A DNA stretch of 64,000 bases from Minwuia sp048007105. GTDB lineage: Bacteria > Pseudomonadota > Alphaproteobacteria > Minwuiales > Minwuiaceae. A program made the translations under genes and the position numbers. The notes beneath the pieces are model-generated. The model was given only the letters and a program-made list of their open reading frames with translations. It ran no database searches and was not told the DNA's origin. The stretch spans positions 3,534,001-3,598,000 of the forward strand of contig NZ_CP180352.1 of assembly GCF_048007105.1 (NCBI RefSeq). The letters run 5' to 3'. This document shows positions 55,194 through 63,260 of the stretch, piece by piece. Numbering within the stretch: position 1 is the first letter of the stretch; every line of letters begins with the position of its first letter.

Positions 55194-56279
55194 TCAGCCC
55201 GCCCTTTCGCCGGCTGCCGCGACGAGCCGGCCCTCGGCGCCGAAGTACATCGCCCGGGACATGTCGACATGGAACTCGGCCTCGGCGCCGAGCGGCAGAT
55301 CGTGAATGCCGTGGCTCAGCGAGACCCAGTCCGCACCGGCCAGATCGAAATGGATCGTGCTCTCCGAACCGCTCAGTTCGGCGATTTTCACATGACCGCG
55401 GACCGCGACGGGCTGACCGCCTTCGGGATGCACGGTCACACGGTGCGGGCGCACGCCGACCGTGTAGTCGCCGTCGGCGAGACCGGCCACGGGGCCATCC
55501 GCCGACCAGCGGGCGCTCCCGCCCATCGAGAACTCGCCGCCCTGCTTTTGCACCGCGGCGACGTTCATCGGCGGATCGGAGAAGACCTGGGCGCTGATCA
55601 GGTCGGGCGGATTGAGATAGGCCTGCAACGTCGGCCCGAACTGGGTCACGCGGCCTTCGTGCAGGGTCGCCGTGTTGCCGCCGAACAGCAGCGCCTCCAT
55701 CGGTTCGGTGGTGGCGTAGACGGCGATGCAGTTGCGGTCCGCGAACAGCCTCGGAAGCTCGTCTCGCAGTTCCTCGCGGAGCTTGAAGTCCAGATTGGCG
55801 AGCGGTTCGTCCAGCAGGACGAGATCGGCGTCCTTGACCAGCGCCCGCGCCATCGCCGTCCGCTGCTGCTGACCGCCCGAAAGTTCCGACGGACGGCGGT
55901 CCAGCATCGGCGTCAGCTTCATCAGATCGGCCATCTCCCGCACCCGGCGGTCGATCTCGGCCTTGCCGATCCTCGCCAGCTTCAGCGGGCTGGCGATGTT
56001 GTCGTAGACGGAAAAACTCGGGTAGTTGATGAACTGCTGATAGACCATCGAGACGTTGCGCTTCTGGACCGACACCCCGGTCACATCCGCACCGCTGAAG
56101 AGGATCCGGCCTTCGGTCGGCCGTTCCAGTCCGGCCATCAGCTGCATCAGGGTGGTCTTGCCGGAGAGGGTCGTACCCAGCAGGACGTTGAAGCTTCCAG
56201 GCTCCAGCGTCAGGTCGGTGGGATGGATATGCGTCTCGCCCCCCACGCGCTTGGCAACGGATTTCAGTTCAAGCGTCAT
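55194..56279 (-). CDS. glpS: Glycerol ABC transporter ATP-binding protein GlpS
   Basis: 361 residues. Walker A is GTTLSGKT (35-42), meeting G-x4-G-K-T but unlike the usual GPSGCGKS. The Q-loop is in MVYQQFINYP, the signature LSGGQQQ (133-139) is perfect and Walker B LVLLDE (153-158) is intact, but the H-loop His is replaced by Thr191 (YATTEP). The C-terminal regulatory domain spans about 235-355. It should pair with GlpT as a heterodimer. Second gene of the transporter operon, 89 bases after glpV. Confidence 0.88.
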   Translation of the reverse strand: MTLELKSVAKRVGGETHIHPTDLTLEPGSFNVLLGTTLSGKTTLMQLMAGLERPTEGRILFSGADVTGVSVQKRNVSMVYQQFINYPSFSVYDNIASPLKLARIGKAEIDRRVREMADLMKLTPMLDRRPSELSGGQQQRTAMARALVKDADLVLLDEPLANLDFKLREELRDELPRLFADRNCIAVYATTEPMEALLFGGNTATLHEGRVTQFGPTLQAYLNPPDLISAQVFSDPPMNVAAVQKQGGEFSMGGSARWSADGPVAGLADGDYTVGVRPHRVTVHPEGGQPVAVRGHVKIAELSGSESTIHFDLAGADWVSLSHGIHDLPLGAEAEFHVDMSRAMYFGAEGRLVAAAGERAG

Positions 56280-56368
56280 TATTGGTGAAGTCTATACCCG
56301 AAACGACCCCAGACACAGGTTGCCCGGCGCACCACAAGGGATACGCCGGGCTTCCCGGGGAGGAGACC

Positions 56369-58105
56369 TCAGTTGGCCTGCCAGCGCTTGATCAGCTCCT
56401 CATAGGCGATGGTCTCGCCCTGGGGCTTCTCGTTGTCGAGCTTCGCCTTGGCGCCGCCCTTGCCGAGCCATTCCGAGGGATCCTTTTCCTCGTTCAGGCG
56501 CGGACCGCAGCCGCCATAGACGTTCGCACCCTTGTCCGCACGCTCCATGCGGGCCATCGTCACGTCCATCTCCTGGGCGAGACGGTCCATGGCCTCCTGC
56601 GGCGTGAAGGCGCCGGAGTTCACGTCACCGATCTGCTGCCACCAGATCTGGGCCAGCTTCGGATAGTCGGGCACGTTGACGCCGGTCGGCGACCACAGAA
56701 CGCGGTCGGGCGAGCGGTAGAACTCCACCAGGCCGCCAAGCTTCGGCGCGCGGTCGGTGAAGGACTGATGGTTGATGTCGCTGTCGCGGATGATGGTCAG
56801 GCCGACATGGCTCTTCTTCAGCGACACCGTCTTGGAGACGACGAACTGGGCGTAAAGCCACGCGGCCTTGCGGCGGTCGACCGGGGTCGACTTGAACAGG
56901 GTCCACGAGCCGGCGTCCTGATAGCCGAGCTTCTGACCTTCTTCCCAGTACGGGCCGTGCGGCGACGGCGCCATCCGCCACAGCGGGGTGCCGGTGTCAT
57001 CGACAGTGTTGTTGCCTTCCGACTTCGGCGCCACCATCGAAGCGGTGAATGCGGTGTACCAGAAGATCTGCTGGGCCACGTTGCCCTGGCTCAGCGCCGG
57101 CAGCGACTGGTAGAAGTCGTAGTCGGCCGCACCCGGAGGCGCGTACTTCCTCAGCCACTCGTCCCACTTGCGGATCGCGTAGACCGCAGCCGGGCCGTTG
57201 GCGCCGCCACCGCGGCTCACCGAGGCGCCTGCCGGGTTGCAGGACCCCTCTTCCATGCGGATGCCCCACTCGTCGATCGGACGGCCGTTCGGCAGGCCGG
57301 TCGAGCCTGCGCCGGCCATCGACAGCCAGGCGTCGGTCATGCGCCAGCCCAGATCGGGTGCGCGCTTGCCGTAGTCCATGTGGCCATAGACGCGGACGCC
57401 GTCAATTTCCTTCACATGAACGGAGAAGAACTCGGCAATGTCCTCATAGGCCGACCAGTTGACCGGCACGCCCAGGTCATAGCCGTACATCTCCTTGAAC
57501 TTCGCCTGCAGGTCCGGGCGGTCGAACCAGTCCTTGCGGAACCAGTAGAGGTTCGCGAACTGCTGGTCGGGCAGCTGATAGAGCTTGCCGTCCGGGCCGG
57601 TGGTGAAGGACTTGCCGATGAAGTCGTCGACGTCCAGCGTCGGCAGCGTCACGTCCTTGCCGTCGCCGGCCATCCAGTCGGTCAGGTTCACGGCGAGCTG
57701 GAGGCGCGAATGCGTACCGATCAGATCGGAATCGTTGATATAGGCGTCATAGAGATTGCGGTTCGTCTGCATCTGCGTCTGAACCGCCTGCACCACCTCG
57801 CCTTCGCCAAGGAGCTGATGGTTGACCTTGATGCCGGTGATTTCCTCGAAAGCCTTCGCCAACACCTTGGATTCATACTCGTGTGTCGGAATGGTCTCCG
57901 ACAGCACGTTGATCTCCATGCCCTTGAAAGGTTCGGCCGCCTTGATGAACCACTCGAGCTCCGAAAGCTGCGCTTCCTTTGAAAGCGTCGACGGCTGGAA
58001 TTCGCTGTCGACCCACTGCCTGGCCTCGTCCATGCCGGCGGTCGCCGGACCGGAGAACGCCAGAAGTGCGCCTGCCGCCGCAGCGGCTAGCAGATTTCGT
58101 CTCAT
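56369..58105 (-). CDS. glpV: Glycerol ABC transporter substrate-binding protein GlpV
   Basis: 578 residues, periplasmic. MRRNLLAAAAAGALLAFSGPATA is the signal peptide, followed by GMDEARQWVDSEFQPSTL. The long SBP family 1 domain includes TIPTHEYESKVLAKAFEEITG, GPDGKLYQLPDQQFANLYWF and SDINHQSFTDRAPKLGGL, matching the large binding proteins of GlpSTPQUV-type systems. Start at 58105 follows GGAGGGTC. In rhizobia glpV is last in the operon; here it is first, directly downstream of the shared control region. Confidence 0.88.
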   Translation of the reverse strand: MRRNLLAAAAAGALLAFSGPATAGMDEARQWVDSEFQPSTLSKEAQLSELEWFIKAAEPFKGMEINVLSETIPTHEYESKVLAKAFEEITGIKVNHQLLGEGEVVQAVQTQMQTNRNLYDAYINDSDLIGTHSRLQLAVNLTDWMAGDGKDVTLPTLDVDDFIGKSFTTGPDGKLYQLPDQQFANLYWFRKDWFDRPDLQAKFKEMYGYDLGVPVNWSAYEDIAEFFSVHVKEIDGVRVYGHMDYGKRAPDLGWRMTDAWLSMAGAGSTGLPNGRPIDEWGIRMEEGSCNPAGASVSRGGGANGPAAVYAIRKWDEWLRKYAPPGAADYDFYQSLPALSQGNVAQQIFWYTAFTASMVAPKSEGNNTVDDTGTPLWRMAPSPHGPYWEEGQKLGYQDAGSWTLFKSTPVDRRKAAWLYAQFVVSKTVSLKKSHVGLTIIRDSDINHQSFTDRAPKLGGLVEFYRSPDRVLWSPTGVNVPDYPKLAQIWWQQIGDVNSGAFTPQEAMDRLAQEMDVTMARMERADKGANVYGGCGPRLNEEKDPSEWLGKGGAKAKLDNEKPQGETIAYEELIKRWQAN

Positions 58106-58139
58106 TATGATGACCCTCCCTAGTGGACTTATCGCTCTC

Positions 58140-58186
58140 GACGGTAACCGAAACAAAATGAAAGTCAATATGAACCAAAACGAAAG
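58140..58186 (-). promoter_or_regulatory. glpV control region: phased YGAAAS half-sites over a TTGACT -35
   Basis: Four near-identical half-sites, CGAAAC (58149), TGAAAG (58159), TGAACC (58171) and CGAAAG (58181), are spaced 10, 12 and 10 bp, i.e. on one face of the helix. A minus-strand -35 TTGACT (58168-58163) lies between them, with a poor -10 (TACCGT or ACCGTC) 16-17 bp on. GlpR is the obvious candidate to bind. Binding is inferred. Confidence 0.45.
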
Positions 58187-58251
58187 TTCAGCGTTGAAAT
58201 TCGCGCATTTATGCAGCATTTTCAGCGAACAGAGCCTGTATTGCACCCGCG

Positions 58252-58267
58252 TTTCGCACATGCGAAA
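58252..58267. promoter_or_regulatory. Candidate GlpR operator (16-bp palindrome)
   Basis: TTTCGCA-CA-TGCGAAA is a perfect 7-bp inverted repeat with a 2-bp centre ending five bases before the glpR ATG. The TTCG/CGAA half-sites resemble the known enterobacterial GlpR operator core. Location suggests autorepression of glpR-glpD as well as control of the divergent transporter operon. Confidence 0.6.
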
Positions 58268-58272
58268 GACAA

Positions 58273-59073
58273 ATGAACGTAAGTGAACATTCACCCCTGA
58301 CACCGCGGCAATACGAGATCCTGGACGTCGCGCGAGAGCGCGGGCGCGTCGACATCGACGGGCTCGCGGCCGGGTTCGGCGTGACGCCGCAGACCATCCG
58401 CAAGGACGTCAACGATCTGGCCGAGCGGGGCCTGCTGCACCGCATTCATGGCGGCGCGGTCTACCCCTCGAACGTTGCGAATTACGGCTACGATTCCCGC
58501 CGGGTGCTGGCGGCCGAGGAAAAGGCGGCCATCGGCGCACGCGCCGCAGCGCTGATCCCGGACAATTCCTCCATTATCCTGAACATCGGCACAACCACCG
58601 AGCAGGTGGCGATGGCGTTGCGCGGGCACCGGGGGATCATGGCCATCACCAACAACCTGAACGTTGCCAACATTCTGCGCGAGGCGCCCGAGATCCAGGT
58701 CATCATCGCCGGCGGGATGGTGCGCCAGTCGGATGGCGGCGTCGTCGGCGAAGCCACGATCGACCTGATCAACCAGTTCCGGGTCGATTTCGCGGTGATC
58801 GGCGCATCGGCCATGGATGAGGACGGCGCGATCCTGGACTTCGACTACCGCGAGGTGCGGGTAGCCCAGGCCATCATCGCCAACGCGCGGCGCACCATGC
58901 TGGTGGTCGACCACACCAAGTTCGGCCGCAGCGCGCCGGTCCGCATCGGCGAACTGGCGGACATCGACCTGTTCGTCACCGACCGCCAACCGCCGGAGCC
59001 GATCCGCGAGATCTGCGACGCCCACGGCGTCCGGCTGGAAATCGCCGAACCGCAACCCGCGGGGGATGCATGA
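58273..59073 (+). CDS. glpR: DeoR-family glycerol regulon repressor
   Basis: 266 residues. N-terminal DeoR HTH: LTPRQYEILDVARERGRVDIDGLAAGFGVTPQTIRKDVNDL with the wing LLHRIHGGAVYPS. The effector domain (about 75-250) has NIGTTTEQVAMAL and NNLNVANIL, the sugar-phosphate (DeoRC) fold; glycerol-3-phosphate is the known inducer in GlpR proteins. It overlaps glpD by 4 bases and is divergent from glpV, with operator-like repeats between. Confidence 0.92.
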   Translation: MNVSEHSPLTPRQYEILDVARERGRVDIDGLAAGFGVTPQTIRKDVNDLAERGLLHRIHGGAVYPSNVANYGYDSRRVLAAEEKAAIGARAAALIPDNSSIILNIGTTTEQVAMALRGHRGIMAITNNLNVANILREAPEIQVIIAGGMVRQSDGGVVGEATIDLINQFRVDFAVIGASAMDEDGAILDFDYREVRVAQAIIANARRTMLVVDHTKFGRSAPVRIGELADIDLFVTDRQPPEPIREICDAHGVRLEIAEPQPAGDA

Positions 59074-60596
59074 GCGGCGGGCGCGCAGAACCTGTCGATC
59101 TGATGATCGTCGGCGGCGGCATCAACGGTTGCGGCATTGCCCGCGACGCCGCCGGCCGCGGCTATTCGGTCGCGCTCGCCGAGATGCAGGACCTGGCGCA
59201 GGGCACCTCCTCGGGCTCGACCAAGCTGATCCATGGCGGCCTTCGCTATCTTGAGCACTACGAGTTCCGGCTGGTGCGGGAATCGCTGATGGAGCGGGAG
59301 CGGCTCTGGGCCATGGCGCCGCATATCGTCTGGCCGCTCCGCTTCGTGCTGCCCCACCACAAGGGTCTGCGCCCGCGCTGGATGCTGCGCCTCGGCCTGT
59401 TCCTCTACGACCATCTGGGCGGTCGCAAGCGGCTGCCGGCGACCCGCTCGCTGAACCTGCGCAGCGACCCCGCCGGCAAACCGCTGAAGGACGAGTTCGT
59501 GCGCGGGTTCGAATATTCCGACTGCTGGGTCGACGATGCCCGGCTGGTCGTCCTGAACGCGCGCGACGCCGCCGGGCGCGGCGCGGACATCCGGCCGCGC
59601 AACCGCGTCACCGATGCCCGTGTTGTCGACGGGCTCTGGCAGATCGGGATGGAAGACACCCGCACCGGCGAACTCCGCCAGCTGTCGGCGCGGATGCTGG
59701 TCAACGCCGCCGGCCCCTGGGTGGATCAGGTGCTGCAGGGCGCGCTCGGGCGCAATGACGCGCACCATGTCCGGCTGGTCCAGGGCAGCCACATCGTCGT
59801 CCGCAAGCTGTTCGAGCACGACCGCTGCTACATCTTCCAGAATGCCGACGACCGGATCATCTTCGCGATCCCCTACGAGCAGGACTTCACCCTGATCGGC
59901 ACCACCGACCGGGACTACGAAGGCGATCCGGGCGATATCCGCATCAGCCCCGAGGAGACCGACTACCTGCTGGCAGCGGCCAGCGAGTATTTCCGGGAGC
60001 CGGTCGAGCGTTCCGACATCGTCTGGACCTATTCCGGCGTGAGGCCGCTCTATGACGACGGCGCCTCCCGCGCCCAGGAGGCCACCCGCGACTATGTGCT
60101 GACCTCCGAGACCGCCGCCGGCGCGCCGCTGATCAACGTGTTCGGCGGCAAGATCACCACATACCGCCGGCTCTCCGAGGAGGTGCTGGAAAAGATCGAC
60201 GGATTCGCCGGCCGCGAGACCCGAAGCTGGACCGGAAGCGCGCCCCTGCCCGGCGGCGACATGCCGGTCGATGGCGTCGCGGCGCTGAACGCGGAGATCG
60301 CCGCGGCGCACCCCTTTCTGGACGCGAAGAGTGTACAGCGACTGGTCCGGACCTATGGAACAGATGCGAAGACCATTCTCGACGGCGCGCGTTCCGCGCA
60401 AGACCTGGGAGAGGATTTCGGCGCGGGCCTGACCGAGGCTGAACTGCGCCATCTGGCGGACAAGGAATGGGCGATGACCGCGGACGACGTGCTGTTGCGC
60501 CGAACCAAGCTGGCTCTTCGCCTCGACGACGAGGCCCGCTCGCGCATCGACGCCTGGCTGACGGCGTGGCGGGCGCAACAGACGCCCGGTTCCTGA
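59070..60596 (+). CDS. glpD: Glycerol-3-phosphate dehydrogenase (aerobic, FAD)
   Basis: 508 residues. FAD-binding VDLMIVGGGINGCGIARDAAGRG, GTSSGSTKLIHGGLRYLEHYEF, LVNAAGPWVDQV and the C-terminal INVFGGKITTYRRLSEEVLEK are diagnostic. It oxidises glycerol-3-phosphate to dihydroxyacetone phosphate, passing electrons to quinone at the inner membrane. The start overlaps the glpR stop by 4 bases; with GlpK from the other arm it completes the pathway. Confidence 0.95.
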   Translation: MSGGRAEPVDLMIVGGGINGCGIARDAAGRGYSVALAEMQDLAQGTSSGSTKLIHGGLRYLEHYEFRLVRESLMERERLWAMAPHIVWPLRFVLPHHKGLRPRWMLRLGLFLYDHLGGRKRLPATRSLNLRSDPAGKPLKDEFVRGFEYSDCWVDDARLVVLNARDAAGRGADIRPRNRVTDARVVDGLWQIGMEDTRTGELRQLSARMLVNAAGPWVDQVLQGALGRNDAHHVRLVQGSHIVVRKLFEHDRCYIFQNADDRIIFAIPYEQDFTLIGTTDRDYEGDPGDIRISPEETDYLLAAASEYFREPVERSDIVWTYSGVRPLYDDGASRAQEATRDYVLTSETAAGAPLINVFGGKITTYRRLSEEVLEKIDGFAGRETRSWTGSAPLPGGDMPVDGVAALNAEIAAAHPFLDAKSVQRLVRTYGTDAKTILDGARSAQDLGEDFGAGLTEAELRHLADKEWAMTADDVLLRRTKLALRLDDEARSRIDAWLTAWRAQQTPGS

Positions 60597-60710
60597 ACGG
60601 CCAGCCCCCGGCCGCGTCGCGGCGGCCCGGCCTCACGCCTTGTCATTTGCACCTGATCCGCCAAGCTGTCGCCATGGACCGACGCGGTCGGGCGCTGGGA
60701 GGCATTTGCG

Positions 60711-63007
60711 ATGGCACAGAACATTTCCGACGAGCTCAGGTCGGGCTCGCTGGTCTATCACAGCCATCCGCGGCCCGGAAAAGTCGAGATCAACCCGACC
60801 AAGCCGCTGGGTAACCAGCGCGATCTGGCGCTGGCCTACAGTCCCGGCGTCGCGGTCGTCTGCGAGGCCATCGCCGCCGAGCCCGCCTCGGCCGCGCGCT
60901 ACACCTCCCGCGCAAATCTGGTCGCGGTGATCTCCAACGGCACCGCGGTGCTGGGTCTGGGCGCCATCGGGCCGCTCGCGGCCAAGCCGGTGATGGAAGG
61001 CAAGGGCGTGCTGTTCAAGAAGTTCGCCGGCATCGACGTCTTCGACCTGGAACTGGACTGCAACGACGTCGATCGCCTCTGCGACGCGGTGGCGATGCTG
61101 GAGCCCACCTTCGGCGGCATCAATCTCGAGGACATCAAGGCGCCCGAATGCTTCGAGATCGAGGAGCAGTTGAAGGAACGGATGAACATTCCGGTCTTTC
61201 ACGACGACCAGCACGGCACCGCGATCATCGTCGGCGCGGCGGTGCGCAACGCCATGCAGCTGTCGGGCAAGAACATCTCCGACGTGAAGATCGTCGCCTC
61301 CGGCGCCGGCGCGGCCTCCCTCGCCTGCCTGAACATCCTGATGTCGCTGGGCGCGAAGCGGGAGAACATCTGGGTCACCGATATCGAGGGCGTGGTCTAC
61401 AGCGGTCGCGAGGCGCTGATGGACCGCTGGAAGGCCGCCTTCGCGCAGGACACCGACGCCCGCACGCTGGCGGACGTGATACCGGGCGCCGACATCTTCC
61501 TCGGCCTGTCCGCGGGCGGCGTGCTGAAGCCGGAACTGCTGGCGCAGATGGCCGAGAATCCCCTGATCATGGCGCTGGCCAACCCGACGCCCGAGATCAT
61601 GCCCGATCTGGCCAAGCAGCACCGCCCGGACGCCATGATCTGCACCGGCCGGTCCGATTTTCCCAATCAGGTCAACAACGTGCTCTGCTTCCCCTACATC
61701 TTCCGGGGCGCGCTGGACGCGGGCGCAACGGCCATCAACGAGACCATGAAACTGGCCGCCGTCGAGGCCATCGCGACGCTGGCGCAGGCGGCCTCGTCGG
61801 ACGTGGCGGCGAAGGCGCATGGCGGTGAGGCCAAGCTGTTCGGGCCGGACTCCCTTATCCCCAACCCGTTCGATCCGCGGCTGATCCTGCATGTCGCCCC
61901 GGCCGTGGCGAAGGCGGCGATGGACAGCGGCGTTGCCACGCTGCCGATCCCGGACATCGACGCCTATCAGGATTCGCTGGAGCGCTTCGTCTTCCGCTCG
62001 GGTCTGATCATGAAGCCGATCTTCAGCCAGGCCCGCACCGACCCGCGCCGCGTGATCTATGCCGAGGGCGAGGACGAGCGGGTGCTGCGCGCCGCGCAGG
62101 TGGTCATCGAGGAGGAACTGGCCCGGCCGATCCTGGTCGGCCGCCGGAAGTCGTCGGGCAGCGGCTGAAGAAGTTCGGCCTCACCATCCGGCCGGGCGAG
62201 GATTTCGAGCTGGTCAACCCGAACAGCGACCCGCGCTACCGCGACTATGTCGACGCCTACCTGTCGCGCACCTGGCGGCGCGGCGTGACCGCCGACCGGG
62301 CGCGGACGCTTGTCCGCACGCGCCCGACCGTGATTGCCGCCCTGGCCGTGGAACTGGGCCATGCCGACGCCATGATCTGCGGGCTGGAAGGCCGGTTCGA
62401 CCGCCACATGGACCACATCCGCGACGTCATCGGACTGGCCGAGGGCGCGCGCGATTTCTCCACGCTCAGCCTGATCATCCTCAACAAGGGCGCCTATTTC
62501 CTGGCCGACACCTATGTCTCCTACGATCCCGGCAGCGAGGAACTGGCCGAACTCGCGATCATGGCCGCACAGGAAGTCCGCCGCTTCGGCATCGAGCCCC
62601 GGATCGCGCTGCTGTCGCATTCCAACTTCGGCAGCCGGCCCACGGTCAGCGCCAACAAGATGCGCCGCGCGACCGAGCTGATCCGGGAAATGGCGCCGGA
62701 TCTGGAGGTCGAGGGCGAGATGCACGGCGACGCGGCCCTCGACGAACACTACCGCGACCGCGCCTTCCCCCTGGCGCAGCTGAGCGGCGAGGCCAACGTG
62801 CTCGTCATGCCCAACCTGGACGCGGCGAACATCTCCTATCAACTGGTGAAATACCTCGCCGACGCCTTGCCCGTCGGCCCCATCCTCGTCGGCGCGGCCA
62901 GGCCTGCCCACATCCTGACGCCCTCCGTCACCGCCCGCGGCGTGGTCAACATGACCGCCCTGTCGGTCGTCGAGGCGCAGCGGATGTCGGCAGAACGCGC
63001 CGGCTGA
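60711..63007 (+). CDS. maeB: NADP-dependent malic enzyme with phosphotransacetylase-like domain (one frame break)
   Basis: About 765 residues after repair; oxidative decarboxylation of malate to pyruvate. The malic domain (1-~430) has LALAYSPGVAVVCEAIAAEP, FAGIDVFDLELDCNDVD, the catalytic VFHDDQHGTAIIVGAA and the nucleotide-binding SGAGAASLACLNIL. A phosphotransacetylase-like C-terminal domain follows from RVIYAEGEDERVL; in MaeB it is non-catalytic and mediates acetyl-CoA regulation. The frame breaks near residue 478: ILVGR should continue PEVVGQRLKKFG, restored by adding one C at about 62144. Monocistronic. Confidence 0.92.
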
Positions 63008-63013
63008 TCAAGG

Positions 63014-63041
63014 CCGGTCCACGCGGCCTCGCCGGGACCGG
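63014..63041. terminator. Weak stem-loop after maeB
   Basis: CCGGTCC (63014-63020) and GGACCGG (63035-63041) can pair over 7 bp around a 14-base loop just after the maeB stop. There is no T-tract. It may slow transcription into the att region; low confidence. Confidence 0.3.
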
Positions 63042-63063
63042 ACATCGGCAATGCGGGATGAAA

Positions 63064-63109
63064 TGGTGGGCGCACAAGGACTCGAACCTTGGACCCGCTG
63101 ATTAAGAGT
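63064..63109 (-). tRNA. 3' fragment of tRNA-Lys(CUU): attachment-site remnant
   Basis: Read on the minus strand, the 46 bases form the 3' part of a tRNA: the anticodon loop CTCTTAA (anticodon CUU), the 3' anticodon strand, a full T-arm with GGTTCGAGTCC, the acceptor strand and CCA. The 5' part (acceptor 5' strand, D-arm and 5' anticodon stem) is missing; beyond 63109 the sequence no longer matches a tRNA. Such 3'-terminal copies are left when an integrase inserts into a tRNA gene. The intact gene should lie at the far end of the element, outside the window. Confidence 0.8.
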
Positions 63110-63260
63110 AGGCGGATGCGCTGTTTCATCTGGGCGCATCTGAATTCATCAAGTAACATTTTCACATACGTATCAGCAGGTTATTGATCCAAATCGGATC
63201 ATGCCGTATCGTCGTTTCTCGCGGCAGATTGCCCGATCTGGAACCCCAGCGGAACCCCGG

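Noticed and set aside
63040..63109. A short peptide ending KDSNLGPAD as a protein C-terminus
   Set aside because: This is the known artefact of translating the 3' end of a tRNA gene on the wrong strand.
63064..63109. A complete tRNA gene
   Set aside because: Only the anticodon loop, T-arm and acceptor 3' strand are present; the D-arm and 5' acceptor strand are missing, so it is a fragment.
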